Both the position numbers and the translations under genes were made by a program. Under the pieces are notes generated by a model. That model saw only the letters and a list, made by a program, of their open reading frames with translations, made no database searches and was not told where the DNA came from. Below are positions 16,985-26,774 of a DNA stretch of 64,000 bases, piece after piece (positions within the stretch are counted from its first letter, which is position 1; each line of letters starts with the position of its first letter). The stretch is from Hoylesella pleuritidis JCM 14110 (GTDB taxonomy: Bacteria > Bacteroidota > Bacteroidia > Bacteroidales > Bacteroidaceae), in the NCBI RefSeq assembly GCF_000613725.1, contig NZ_BAJN01000006.1, positions 84,877 through 148,876 of the forward strand, read 5' to 3'.

Positions 16985-16992
16985 CAAAGATA
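16985..16992 (-). promoter_or_regulatory. Promoter -7 box for the 29-residue ORF
   Basis: TATCTTTG on the minus strand, 57 bp before the ATG at 16928. Confidence 0.6.
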
Positions 16993-17118
16993 CGACAACT
17001 TTCTGTGTGCGCAAACAATTTGAACATCAATCGTCCGATAAACGGTGTTTTGTTGATTCAAATCAAAAATAGGTCGAAATAATCGCCGTTTTTATTTTGA
17101 ATTACGCTCAAATTACCG

Positions 17119-17126
17119 TAACTTTG
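17119..17126 (+). promoter_or_regulatory. Promoter -7 box for the flippase-like gene
   Basis: TAACTTTG, 28 bp before the TTG start at 17155. Confidence 0.55.
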
Positions 17127-17154
17127 CCCAAATAAAGAAAAAGACAGTATAACA

Positions 17155-18165
17155 TTGGAATTGAAATCAATACTTAATCGGATTGTAAAGATTATATTCC
17201 CTCTGTTTCTCGGAGGTGCAATCCTCTATTGGATGTATCGAGGTTTCGATTTCAAACGCATCGAACACGTAGTGCTTTACGAGATGAACTGGACGTGGAT
17301 GTTACTTTCTTTTCCTTTCGGAATACTTGCCCAAATGTTTCGCGGATGGCGATGGCGGCAGACTTTGGAGCCGCTTGGCGAGCATCCACGCACAACCACC
17401 TGTATCAATGCAGTCTTTCTGTCGTATGCGATGAGTTTAATTGTTCCGCGCGTAGGCGAATTTGCACGCTGTGGTGTACTCAAGCGCTATGACGGAACAT
17501 CTTTTCCGAAAGCGCTCGGTACCGTAGTCACCGAGCGAGCCATCGATTCTTTACTGCTGGCAGTTATTGCCGGACTCACCATTCTGGCCCAAATACGGGT
17601 TTTCTCTACGTTTTTCGATCACACGGGAATGAGTATCGATACGTTGATTCGTAGTTTCTCATTCACAGGTTATCTCGTAACAGGGATCTGTGGCATTGCA
17701 GTGTTCGTCTTATTGCACATTCTTCTTCGCAGATTATATATATATAATAAGGTGAAAGATATGTTGCGAGGTATTTGGCAAGGCGTGATCTCCCTGCGAA
17801 AAGTACACAATATTCCGCTGTTCGCATTCTTTACACTGGCTATTTGGGGCAGTTACTTCCTGCATTATTATCTCACATTCTTCTGTTTTTCAGACACTTC
17901 GCATTTAGGAATGACGTGTGCGCTGGTGACATTCATCGTGGGAAGTATTGCCGTTATCGTGCCGACGCCTAACGGAGCAGGATCTTGGCACTTCGCAGTC
18001 AAGACAATGCTCATTCTATATGGTATCATCGAGACAGACGCTCTCTATTTCGTGCTCATTGTACATACCGTACAAACGATGCTTATTGTCGTGCTCGGTA
18101 TCTATGCTTGGGCTGCATTAGCATTTACAAAGAAAACGACTTTAACCCTAAACCAAAATCAATAA
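17155..18165 (+). CDS. Lysylphosphatidylglycerol synthase TM-region / flippase-like protein (UPF0104)
   Basis: 336 residues, eight or so membrane helices. GWRWRQTLEPLG, FLSYAMSLIVPRVGEFARCGVLKRYDGTSFPKALGTVVTERAIDSLLL and VIVPTPNGAGSWHF are the hallmark loops of the AglD/MprF N-terminal family. The catalytic lysyl-transferase half of MprF is absent, so it is more likely a lipid transporter or glycolipid-linked protein. The start appears to be TTG: no ATG lies between the promoter and ELKSILNRIVKIIFP. Confidence 0.85.
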   Translation: MELKSILNRIVKIIFPLFLGGAILYWMYRGFDFKRIEHVVLYEMNWTWMLLSFPFGILAQMFRGWRWRQTLEPLGEHPRTTTCINAVFLSYAMSLIVPRVGEFARCGVLKRYDGTSFPKALGTVVTERAIDSLLLAVIAGLTILAQIRVFSTFFDHTGMSIDTLIRSFSFTGYLVTGICGIAVFVLLHILLRRLYIYNKVKDMLRGIWQGVISLRKVHNIPLFAFFTLAIWGSYFLHYYLTFFCFSDTSHLGMTCALVTFIVGSIAVIVPTPNGAGSWHFAVKTMLILYGIIETDALYFVLIVHTVQTMLIVVLGIYAWAALAFTKKTTLTLNQNQ

Positions 18166-18167
18166 TT

Positions 18168-19625
18168 ATGAGTGAAATTAAAAATCTGAATCCCGAGTGC
18201 ATCTGGCGCAACTTTTATGCACTGACACAAGTGCCGCGTCCGTCGGGACATTTGGAGCAAGTACAACGTTTCTTGCTCGACTTTGCGAAGCAAAACGGTG
18301 TAGAAGCCTTTGTCGATGATGCACAGAACATTGTGATGCGTAAACCTGCTACGCCCGGAATGGAAAACCGAAAAGGCATTATTATGCAGGCACATATGGA
18401 TATGGTGCCGCAGAAATCGCCTGACAGCGATCACAACTTTGAAACTGATCCGCTGCAACCGTATATCGACGGCGAATGGGTGAAGGCTAAGAATACTACG
18501 CTCGGTGCCGACAACGGTATCGGAGTGGCTGCCATTATGGCTGTGATGGAGGCAAAAGATTTAAAACACGGCCCCATCGAAGGACTTATTACGGCAGATG
18601 AAGAGACGGGAATGTTCGGTGCCAATGACTTGGCCAAGGGCATTCTGCAAGGTGATATATTGCTCAATCTCGACTCGGAGACGTGGGGAAATCTCGTAAT
18701 AGGTAGTGCCGGAGGCATCGATTTAGATGCATCGCGTACTTACAAAGAAGTTCCCGCTGACCAAAATCACGCGGCACTACATGTGATCATTAAGGGATTG
18801 AAGGGTGGACACTCGGGTTTGGAGATCAATGAAGGCCGAGCTAACGCCAATAAACTGATGGCTCGCGTGCTGTTGAAGCTCGTCGAAACGTGCAATGCCG
18901 AGCTTTCGAGTTGGCACGGCGGTAATATGCGCAATGCCATTCCGTTCAAAGCTGAGACCGTTGTAGTGCTGCCGAAAGAAAAAGTAGCCGACGCCAAGGT
19001 ACTCATCAACGAGCTCAGAGAGATGTTTGAGGCTGAATATAAATTCATCGAGAACCAAGTTGAACTCACAGCTGAGGATATTCCGACACCCAAGATGCAA
19101 CTTGACAAAACCGATCGAGAGATGATTCTGCGTGCTATTTATGGTCTGCATAACGGTGTAATGCGGATGATTCCCGCCATTCCGACTGTTGTCGAAACAT
19201 CATCTAACCTCGCAATCATCGACATCGAGGAGGGAAAAGTCGCTATCAAGGTGCTTCCCCGTAGTTCGAGTGAGACGATGAAAGAGTGTATTTGCAAGAC
19301 ATTGCTCGGCCCATTGGCATTGGCCGGTTTTGAAGTTAAGTTCAGCGGAAGCTATCAGGGATGGGATCCTAACACCGATAGTGAGATACTTAACCTGCTG
19401 AAATGCCTCTACAAAGAGATGTTTGGCGAAGAAGTCGTCGTGAAGGTAGACCACGCCGGCCTCGAATGTTCAATCATTCTGAACAAGTATCCGCATTTAG
19501 ATGTCATCTCAATGGGCCCAACCATTCGTTCTCCGCACACTACCAACGAGCGTTGTCTTGTTGAAACTGTGGCGCCGTTTTGGGAGTTGCTGAAACGAAC
19601 AATGGAAGAGGCGCCGGTCAAATAA
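18168..19625 (+). CDS. pepD: Aminoacyl-histidine dipeptidase (M20 family, PepD type)
   Basis: 485 residues from ATG at 18168, 2 bp after the flippase-like gene. Metal ligands and motifs: QAHMDMVPQK (His, Asp), LGADNGIGVA, TADEETGMFGA (catalytic Glu), LNLDSE, and HAGLECSI near the C-terminus. PepD enzymes cleave Xaa-His and many other dipeptides in the cytosol. An earlier in-frame ATG at 17985 lies inside the upstream gene and is rejected. Confidence 0.93.
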   Translation: MSEIKNLNPECIWRNFYALTQVPRPSGHLEQVQRFLLDFAKQNGVEAFVDDAQNIVMRKPATPGMENRKGIIMQAHMDMVPQKSPDSDHNFETDPLQPYIDGEWVKAKNTTLGADNGIGVAAIMAVMEAKDLKHGPIEGLITADEETGMFGANDLAKGILQGDILLNLDSETWGNLVIGSAGGIDLDASRTYKEVPADQNHAALHVIIKGLKGGHSGLEINEGRANANKLMARVLLKLVETCNAELSSWHGGNMRNAIPFKAETVVVLPKEKVADAKVLINELREMFEAEYKFIENQVELTAEDIPTPKMQLDKTDREMILRAIYGLHNGVMRMIPAIPTVVETSSNLAIIDIEEGKVAIKVLPRSSSETMKECICKTLLGPLALAGFEVKFSGSYQGWDPNTDSEILNLLKCLYKEMFGEEVVVKVDHAGLECSIILNKYPHLDVISMGPTIRSPHTTNERCLVETVAPFWELLKRTMEEAPVK

Positions 19626-19657
19626 ACCGATCGGAACAGCTATTGACAGATAATCAC

Positions 19658-19690
19658 AGACCGTTCTTCCGTTTAGGAGAACGGTCTTTT
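19658..19690 (+). terminator. Intrinsic terminator after pepD
   Basis: AGACCGTTCT (19658-19667) pairs with AGAACGGTCT (19678-19687), followed by TTTT. Weaker outer pairing of AATCACA and TGTGATT extends the stem. Confidence 0.85.
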
Positions 19691-19755
19691 GTGATTTTCA
19701 CTACCGCCAATGGTCTTTTTTCTTCCCATTTTTTCGCACTTTCAACTTATTTCAC

Positions 19756-19763
19756 TACCTTTG
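19756..19763 (+). promoter_or_regulatory. Promoter -7 box for corA
   Basis: TACCTTTG; about 120 nt of leader before the chosen start at 19884. Confidence 0.5.
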
Positions 19764-19883
19764 CACCGCCAAACAGAAATGAACAACAATTCGATGGACG
19801 ATTATCACGCGGAAAATAAAGACTTGTAGGTTGGAGAAAGGATGCTCTATGGGCTGATCTCCACCTTGATTTTAATCTTGGAG

Positions 19884-20819
19884 ATGAGCGAAATGAGAAC
19901 ATACTGGAATATAAACGCAAATCTGAAAGTCATCAATGAATGGCAGCCCAACTGTTGGATACAGGTCACTTGTCCCACGGACGAAGACCAACAGTTTTTA
20001 GAAGACCGATTTAAAATACCTGATTATTTTCTTTCTGACATCAGCGACACCGACGAAAGGGCGCGTTATGAGTACGATGATGGCTGGATGCTCATCATTC
20101 TACGCATCCCTTACGTCAAAGAAATACGGTCGCGTACACCCTATACCACTGTTCCGCTCGGCATCATTCACAAGCGCGACGTCACCATTACGGTGTGTTA
20201 CTATGAGAGTAATATGATGATTGATTTCGTCACTTATCAACAGAAGCGTGGCGAAGGATTCACAGACTATGTCGATATGATCTTCCGCCTGTTCCTCTCT
20301 TCGGCCGTTTGGTATCTCAAAAGACTGAAACAGATCAACGCACTCATCGAAAAAGCCAAGCATAACTTGGATCACGGCGTGAACAACGAATCATTGATCG
20401 GACTGAGCCGGCTGCAAGATTCGCTCACATATTTCATTACGTCGATCCGTGGAAATGAAAATCTCTTAGCTAAACTGAAATTCAAACTCCAAGTGGATGA
20501 GCTGGATGCCGACCTTATCGAGGACGTAAACATCGAGATGACGCAGGCTCGCGAAACTACGAGCATCTATTCAGACATTCTCGAATCGACAATGGATACC
20601 TATTCGAGCATCATCAACAACAATATGAATACGGTGATGCGAACCCTCACTTCGGTAAGTATTATTATGATGTTTCCCACGCTTATCGCCTCGCTTTTCG
20701 GTATGAACCTCATTAATGGAATGGAAACGAGCCGCTATGGATTCGTTATTGCACTGCTCATCTCGTTCGTTGTATCGGGCGTTTCGTGGTGGATTTTACG
20801 CTTTAAACGTTTACTTTAA
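19884..20819 (+). CDS. corA: CorA-family magnesium/divalent cation transporter
   Basis: 311 residues from ATG at 19884 (19893 is also possible). Soluble N-terminal domain with the long stalk helix, then two C-terminal membrane helices with the signature FGMNL (GMN selectivity loop) after SVSIIMMFPTLIASL, and a final basic tail RFKRLL. The usual pentameric Mg2+ channel layout. The loop is GMNLINGME rather than the common GMNxxxMPE. Confidence 0.9.
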   Translation: MSEMRTYWNINANLKVINEWQPNCWIQVTCPTDEDQQFLEDRFKIPDYFLSDISDTDERARYEYDDGWMLIILRIPYVKEIRSRTPYTTVPLGIIHKRDVTITVCYYESNMMIDFVTYQQKRGEGFTDYVDMIFRLFLSSAVWYLKRLKQINALIEKAKHNLDHGVNNESLIGLSRLQDSLTYFITSIRGNENLLAKLKFKLQVDELDADLIEDVNIEMTQARETTSIYSDILESTMDTYSSIINNNMNTVMRTLTSVSIIMMFPTLIASLFGMNLINGMETSRYGFVIALLISFVVSGVSWWILRFKRLL

Positions 20820-20873
20820 CCCCATAAAGTACAAAAAGTGCGTTTTAAATTAGGTGATTACGCTTTTTTTGTT

Positions 20874-20881
20874 TAAGTTTG
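20874..20881 (+). promoter_or_regulatory. Promoter -7 box for the DUF349 gene
   Basis: TAAGTTTG, 51 bp before the ATG at 20933. A weak hairpin (AAAAAGTGCG ... CGCTTTTTTT, 20833-20870) just upstream may terminate corA. Confidence 0.5.
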
Positions 20882-20932
20882 CAAGCAATTAAAACGTATT
20901 GGAAAACCGAATCATAAACTTAAAGTAGTGAA

Positions 20933-22819
20933 ATGATGGACTCTCAGTTGAACACCCTGGAACAGGGAATGAATGAAGAAGAGAAAGTATTGCCGGACAG
21001 TAAGATGGTTAATGACGATGTAAAAGACACTGAATCACCTTCTGACACGCCGTTAAATGTAGAGCAATTAACGGCAGAGCACGATGCCGATAACGATTAC
21101 TTGCAAAAGGTTTATACAACCAAGCAAGAGATATTGGAACGCGTTCGTGAAATCGCTCACGGCGAAGAGGCCCCTCGCAAGGAGGAAGTAGACTATCTGA
21201 AAACCGTCTTCTACAAACTGCACATTGCCGAACGCGATGTCCAACAACGTGAGTATTTGGAGGCGGGAGGCAATCCTGATACCTATTCCGTACTTCCCGA
21301 CGATGATGAAGAGGCGTTCAAGGCCGAGATGATCATTATTAAAGAGCGACGTGCGAAGCTCTTCCAAGAGAAAGAAGCAGAGAAAGCGGAGAACCTGAAA
21401 CGCAAACTCGAGATCATAGAGAAGATTAAAGCGATGGCCATTTCGCCCGATGAGGCTAACAAATCATATCTGCAATTCAAAGAATTACAACAAGAGTGGA
21501 AAGAGATCAAGGCAGTCCCAGCAGAGAAAGCCAATGAACTTTGGCGTAATTATCAATCTATGTGGAGCAGTTTTATGATTTATTGAAATTGAATAGTGAA
21601 GCGCGCGAGTATGATTTCAAGAAAAATCTTGAACGTAAAACAAAGCTTTGTGAAGCTGCAGAAAAGTTGGCTGATGAGTCAGATGTAATCAGTGCTTTCC
21701 ATCAATTGCAGGAGTTGCACCAGCAGTATCGTGAGATCGGCCCCGTTTCTAAGGATTTGCGTGAAGAAATTTGGGCTCGCTTCAAAGCTGCTTCCACTGT
21801 TATCAACAAACGCCATCAGCAACATTTTGAACAACTTAGAGCTAAGGAGAATGAGAATCTGACCAAAAAGACGGTCCTCTGTGAGCAAGTTGAAACCTTA
21901 GCACAGCAAGAATGTAAGACCGCAGCCGATTGGGAGAAACTCACCAAAGAGATTATCGCCGTGCAAGCAGAATGGAAAACCATCGGATTTGCACCGCAGA
22001 AGATGAACGTTAAAATATTCGAGCGTTTCCGTTCGACTTGTGATGATTTCTTCAGTCGTAAAGCAACGTTTTTTCAAAGAGTTGAAAACGCAATATGCAG
22101 AGAATGCAGAAAAGAAGAAGACTTTGGTAGAAAAGGCCCGCGCTCTGCAAGATAGTACTGAATGGAAATCTACAAGTGACAAACTCATTGCTCTGCAAAA
22201 AGAATGGAAAACCATCGGAATGGTTCCCCGAAAGTTGGGTGATCAGCTATGGAATGACTTCCTCAATGCTTGCAATCATTTCTTCGAGGCACGTAATTCG
22301 GCTAATGCTGGCACACGAAATGAGGAAAAAGACAACCTCGGAAAGAAGCGAGACATTATTGCTCAATTGAAAACACTGGCCGAAGAAAAGGCAGACAATA
22401 TTCAGGAAAAGGTTCAGAGTCTGGTAGACGAATACAATCAAGTGGGGCACGTACCATATAAAGAAAAAGATAAGCTGTACAAAGAGTATCACGATATACT
22501 TGATAAACTGTATAAAGAACTGAATATCTCTATTGCACGGAAGCGTCTTGATAATTTCAAGAACAATTTGAAGAACGTGGCTAAGCGTGGGGAAGACGCC
22601 TTGGACAATGAACGTGGTCGCCTGATGCGGCGTTATGAGCAAGTGAAACAAGAAGTTCAGACGTATGAAAACAATCTTGGTTTCCTCAATGCCAGCAGTA
22701 AAAAAGGCAACAGTTTGATTGACGAAATGAATCGGAAAGTGCAGAAACTCAAAGATGATATGAGTCTTTTGCGCGAAAAGATCAAGGCAATCGACAAGCA
22801 AAGTGAAGCCGAAGAATAA
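20933..22819 (+). CDS. DUF349 repeat protein, two frameshifts
   Basis: One protein of about 628 residues split over three frames. DUF349 repeats recur (WKEIKAVPAEKANELW, YREIGPVSKDLREEIW, WKTIGFAPQKMNVKIFERF, WKTIGMVPRKLGDQLW, YNQVGHVPYKEKDKLY), each a helical hairpin, with an acidic N-terminus and a coiled-coil C-terminus. Break 1 at about 21556-21562 lacks one base before VEQFYDLLKLNSEAREYD. Break 2 at the T6 run, about 22069-22074, has one extra base before FFKELKTQYAENAEKK. The net length is a multiple of three, as expected for -1 then +1. Function unknown; the family is widespread in Bacteroidetes. Confidence 0.85.
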
Positions 22820-22841
22820 ATCTTCCTATATAAATAGGAAT

Positions 22842-22888
22842 GCGACAGCCACGCAGATGTATTATCATTTGCGTGGCTGTCGCTTTTA
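22842..22888 (+). terminator. Intrinsic terminator after the DUF349 gene
   Basis: Perfect 14-bp stem GCGACAGCCACGCA / TGCGTGGCTGTCGC (22842-22855, 22870-22883) followed by TTTTA. Confidence 0.9.
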
Positions 22889-22916
22889 ATGAATCCCCCA
22901 TCGTTCACCTCTATAC

Positions 22917-22946
22917 AACAAAAAAGCATCTCCGATATGGAGATGC
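22917..22946 (-). terminator. Intrinsic terminator of tRNA-Gln
   Basis: On the minus strand GCATCTCC-atatc-GGAGATGC is followed by TTTTTTGTT; it starts a few bases after the tRNA. Confidence 0.85.
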
Positions 22947-22952
22947 GTCTTG

Positions 22953-23023
22953 TTGGGATACCAGGATTCGAACCTGGAATGACAGGACCAGAATCTGTAG
23001 TGTTACCATTACACCATATCCCA
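22953..23023 (-). tRNA. tRNA-Gln (CTG)
   Basis: Minus-strand cloverleaf: acceptor TGGGATA/TATCCCA, anticodon loop TTCTGGT, T arm CCAGG-TTCGAAT-CCTGG, discriminator A, no encoded CCA. The anticodon stem ACAGA/CCTGT has an A-C apposition next to the loop (position 31-39). The anticodon CTG reads only CAG, so a TTG species must exist elsewhere. Confidence 0.93.
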
Positions 23024-23063
23024 AGATGTGTCTTGTCTGCCGATTCATTTCTGAATACGTGTG

Positions 23064-23071
23064 CAAAGATA
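23064..23071 (-). promoter_or_regulatory. Promoter -7 box for tRNA-Gln
   Basis: TATCTTTG on the minus strand, 40 bp before the mature 5' end. Confidence 0.6.
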
Positions 23072-23207
23072 CTTCTTTTTCCCGAAACGACAAACTTTTT
23101 CAGCGAGTTTTTTAGTGATCTGCTATGAATTCAACATCCAAAAGAAATGTCGCCTATAAAAAATCCAAATAAAAGCGGCATTGTATTGCTATCTCAATAA
23201 ATAGCTG

Positions 23208-23215
23208 TAATTTTG
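23208..23215 (+). promoter_or_regulatory. Promoter -7 box for rsfS
   Basis: TAATTTTG, 24 bp before the ATG at 23240; likely drives rsfS and ftsH. Confidence 0.55.
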
Positions 23216-23239
23216 TAATTCATAATGAAACAACATTGA

Positions 23240-23599
23240 ATGATTAAGACAAACGAACTGGTAAAGACGATAACCAAGGGGATTCAAGAAAAGAAAGGGA
23301 GTGGCATAGTTATTGCAGATCTCGGAAATATAGACGGAGCCATTGCCCGATATTTCGTGATCTGTCAAGGCAATTCGCCCTCGCAAGTAGAAGCAATTGC
23401 CGAATCGGTAGGTGATTTTGCTCGGAAAGACGGTGGCGAAAAGCCTACTCACGTAGTCGGATTGGGAACAGACCAATGGGTGGCGATGGATTACAGCGAT
23501 GTGATGGTACACATCTTCTTGCCTGAGACACGCGCATTCTACGACTTGGAAAATCTTTGGCAGGACGCGAAATTGACCCGTTTACCAGACATAGATTAA
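23240..23599 (+). CDS. rsfS: Ribosome silencing factor RsfS
   Basis: 119 residues. GSGIVIADLGNIDGAIARYFVICQGNSPSQVEAIAESV, and WVAMDYSDVMVHIFLPETRAFYDLENLWQDA, the conserved C-terminal core. It binds L14 and blocks subunit joining in starvation. It lies 14 bp before ftsH, as in other Bacteroidetes. Confidence 0.95.
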   Translation: MIKTNELVKTITKGIQEKKGSGIVIADLGNIDGAIARYFVICQGNSPSQVEAIAESVGDFARKDGGEKPTHVVGLGTDQWVAMDYSDVMVHIFLPETRAFYDLENLWQDAKLTRLPDID

Positions 23600-23613
23600 T
23601 CAATTAAGAACAA

Positions 23614-25646
23614 ATGAACAATAACAACAATCCCTTTAACGGCCCGGATCAACAGCCGAAGATGCCCCGATTCAATATGAATTGGGTCTATGCCATCGTG
23701 TTGGTAGCGCTCATCGTACTGTTTCTTTCGGGTGGCGGCGAGGCGCTTGGCGGCAACGGAGCCAGCCAACAGGCCACTTACACGAGGTTTAAAGAGTATG
23801 TCGAGAAAGGTTACGCACAGAGTGTGGTGGTCAATAAGAATGAGGGTACGCTGCGAATGTATGTCAAAGCCAAGAATGTTCGCGATGTTTTCAATATGTC
23901 GGCCAAGCAAGTGGGAGCACATCCATATGTGAATGTTGACTTCGGCTCTATCGATGAGCTGGACAAATATCTCACCGTTGAACAGCAAAAGGGTAAGATC
24001 GTTGATTTCAGTTACGAAAACAAGCGAGGCAACGATCTGATAAACATCCTCCTCAATCTGTCTCCTTTCATTCTGATGGCCGTGGTTTGGATCTTCTTGA
24101 TGCGGCGTTGGGGCGGTGGAACCGGTGGGGCGGCGTGTTCAATGTAGGCAAGAGCAAGGCCCGAATGTATGAAAAGGGAAACGAGATAGGCATTACTTTC
24201 AAAGACGTTGCCGGTCAGGCAGGTGCCAAACAAGAGGTTCAAGAGATCGTGGAGTTTCTTCGGAATCCGCAGAAATACACCGACTTGGGGGGCAAGATAC
24301 CGAAAGGCGCGCTATTAGTGGGACCTCCCGGAACAGGAAAAACGTTGCTGGCTAAAGCTGTTGCGGGCGAAGCGGGCGTGCCGTTCTTCTCGATGAGCGG
24401 CTCAGATTTCGTCGAAATGTTTGTAGGCGTAGGTGCCAGTCGTGTGCGCGACGCTTTCCAAAAAGCCAAAGAGAAAGCTCCGAGCATCATCTTTATTGAT
24501 GAAATCGACGCGATTGGCCGTGCCCGGAGCAAAAATCCGGCTATGGGCGGTAACGACGAACGCGAAAATACGCTCAATGCACTGCTTACTGAGATGGACG
24601 GATTCGGTACCAATAGCGGCGTTATCATCCTCGCAGCCACTAACCGAGTAGATATGCTCGACAGTGCATTGCTCCGTGCGGGCAGGTTCGATCGTCAGAT
24701 CAATGTCGATTTACCTGACCTGACCGAGCGAAAAGAAATCTTCCAGGTGCATCTTCGCCCTGTCAAGATAGACGAAAGTCTTGACATCGACTTGTTGGCA
24801 CGGCAAACTCCGGGTTTTTCAGGCGCAGATATAGCCAACGTTTGCAATGAAGCTGCCCTGATTGCAGCCCGACACGATAAGAAAAAAGTGGGTAAACAAG
24901 ATTTTCTTGATGCCGTAGACCGCATCATCGGAGGTTTGGAGAAAAAAACGAAAGTGATGACTGCCAGAGAGAAACGTACCATTGCGCTGCACGAAGCTGG
25001 GCACGCCACGGTGTCGTGGTTCTGCGAACACGCCAATCCTTTGGTCAAAGTATCCATCGTTCCGCGTGGGCGCGCATTGGGAGCAGCGTGGTATCTGCCC
25101 GAAGAACGCCAGATAACGACTAAAGAAGAGATGCTCGATGAGATGTGTGCACTCTTCGGCGGGCGTGCAGCCGAGGAACTTTTCACCGGTCATATATCGA
25201 CAGGTGCAATGAACGATTTGGAAAGAGCCACCAAGAGTGCATATGGAATGATTGCCTATGCAGGTATGGGCGACAAACTGCCGAATGTTTGTTACTATAA
25301 CAATCAGGAATATCAATTTCAGCGTCCGTACTCAGATACAACCGCAAAGATTATGGATGACGAGGTGATCAAAATGCTCAACGAACAGTATGAGCGTGCA
25401 AAGAAAATCCTGATAGAGCATAAAGAGGGGCACAATCAGCTGGCAGAGCTCCTCATTCAACGTGAAGTCATTATGGCAGAGGATGTGGAACGCATCTTTG
25501 GTAAGCGTCCGTGGGTGAGTCGCTCGCAAGAACTGATGGAAGACAACGAACCTAAACTCGAAGATATGCCTGACGAAGTGAAGCTGGCACAGGCTGAATT
25601 CAAACAGTCGGAAGCCGATAAACAGGCTGACGAAAACAACAAATAA
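23614..25646 (+). CDS. ftsH: ATP-dependent zinc metalloprotease FtsH, frameshifted
   Basis: About 677 residues once joined. N-terminal helix ([16 protein letters not shown]), periplasmic domain, second helix ([17 protein letters not shown]), AAA+ module with Walker A GPPGTGKT, Walker [12 protein letters not shown] and [23 protein letters not shown], then the HEAGH zinc protease site. The first frame ends [10 protein letters not shown] at 24147; the second picks up [18 protein letters not shown]4 run at 24127-24130 that should be G5 explains it (TGGGGVFNVG). The gene is normally essential in Bacteroidetes, so a sequence error is likelier than a broken gene. It degrades membrane and regulatory proteins. 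Confidence 0.93.
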
Positions 25647-25653
25647 CAATCAC

Positions 25654-25690
25654 GGCCGACTTGGGACGCACAGTCCCTGGTCGGTCTTTT
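25654..25690 (+). terminator. Hairpin between ftsH and cdsA
   Basis: GGCCGACTTGGGAC pairs imperfectly with GTCCCTGGTCGGTC, followed by TTTT. No promoter box is visible before cdsA, so it may only attenuate. Confidence 0.7.
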
Positions 25691-25702
25691 AACTGTAAAA
25701 AG

Positions 25703-26565
25703 ATGAGCAGCAAGACCAAAAACTTATTGTCCGTACAATTACGGGCGTGCTTTTCATAGCCATAATGGTATCGGGATTCCTGCGTCCGCAGGCTATGGTG
25801 TTCCTATTCAGTCTCATTACGGGCCTCACGATATGGGAATACTGCTCGTTAGTGAATGAATTAAAGACTGTCACCGTTAATCGTTTTATCGCTACGGTGG
25901 CCGGAGTCTACTTCTTTCTGGCTGTTGCCGGCATCAACAGCGGTTACATTCAGACCAACGGTGTGTTTGTTCCTTATCTGCTGACGATTGTTTATCTCTT
26001 CGTCAGCGAACTCTACACGCGCAACGAAAACGCCATACACGACTGGGCCTATACAATGCTTTCGCAGATGTATATCGCTCTTCCGTTCTCAATGATCAAT
26101 GTTTTGGCATTCCGACAGGCCCCCGACGGCGACATACATTATTATTATCTCCTGCCGCTCAGCGTGTTTATCTTTCTGTGGACGAACGACACTGGTGCTT
26201 ATTGCAGTGGTTCGTTGTTAGGCAAACACAAGTTATTTCCACGTATCTCACCTGCCAAGAGCTGGGAAGGCAGCATTGGCGGAACTCTCTTCGTACTCAT
26301 TGCAGCTGCTGTTGTGGGCTATTTAGAATCACAGAGTAATGCGCTTTCGGGGCTCACCATTGTTCAATGGTTAGGTTTGGGGCTCGTTGTTACCGTCTTC
26401 GGAACATGGGGTGACTTGGTGGAAAGCCTCTTCAAACGTACCTTGGGCATTAAAGACAGCGGCAATATTTTGCCTGGACACGGCGGAATGCTCGACCGTT
26501 TCGACTCATCTTTAATGGCGATTCCTGCCTCTGTGGTATATCTTTATACTTTGAGTCTTTGTTAG
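25703..26565 (+). CDS. cdsA: Phosphatidate cytidylyltransferase CdsA, frameshifted near the start
   Basis: The body has many membrane helices and the C-terminal signature GTWGDLVESLFKRTLGIKDSGNILPGHGGMLDRFDS, which makes it CdsA (CDP-diacylglycerol synthesis). The ATG at 25703 reads MSSKTKN and soon hits a stop. The other frame is open through IVRTITGVLFIAIMVSG, the conserved CdsA N-terminus, but has no good start before an internal ATG at 25747. Restoring one base near 25722-25727 joins them, and 25703-26565 is one base short of a multiple of three. Confidence 0.88.
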
Positions 26566-26598
26566 AATTATGACATTCGATTATTCGGCTGATTGCGA

Positions 26599-26679
26599 CT
26601 AACTGTTAGTTGTATTGCAATTAACCGTTAGTTACAACGCGAAAAGCCGTTAATCGGACGACGATTAACGGCTTTTCGC
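26599..26679. repeat. 22-bp palindrome array 5 with 18-bp hairpin
   Basis: Cores start at 26599, 26621, 26643 and 26665, exactly 22 bp apart. The last two (AAAGCCGTTA and TTAACGGCTT) plus spacer form a perfect 18-bp stem, 26639-26656 with 26662-26679, around a 5-bp loop. It lies between convergent cdsA and lpxB and may end both transcripts. No dyads flank it. Confidence 0.88.
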
Positions 26680-26774
26680 AAACCAATTTACACTTGATCA
26701 CTTTCGGGACTGCCGTTTTGGCTGCGACAAAAAGGCAGTATCACTTGATCGCCTTTCCCCTTTCGGCCACCCTT

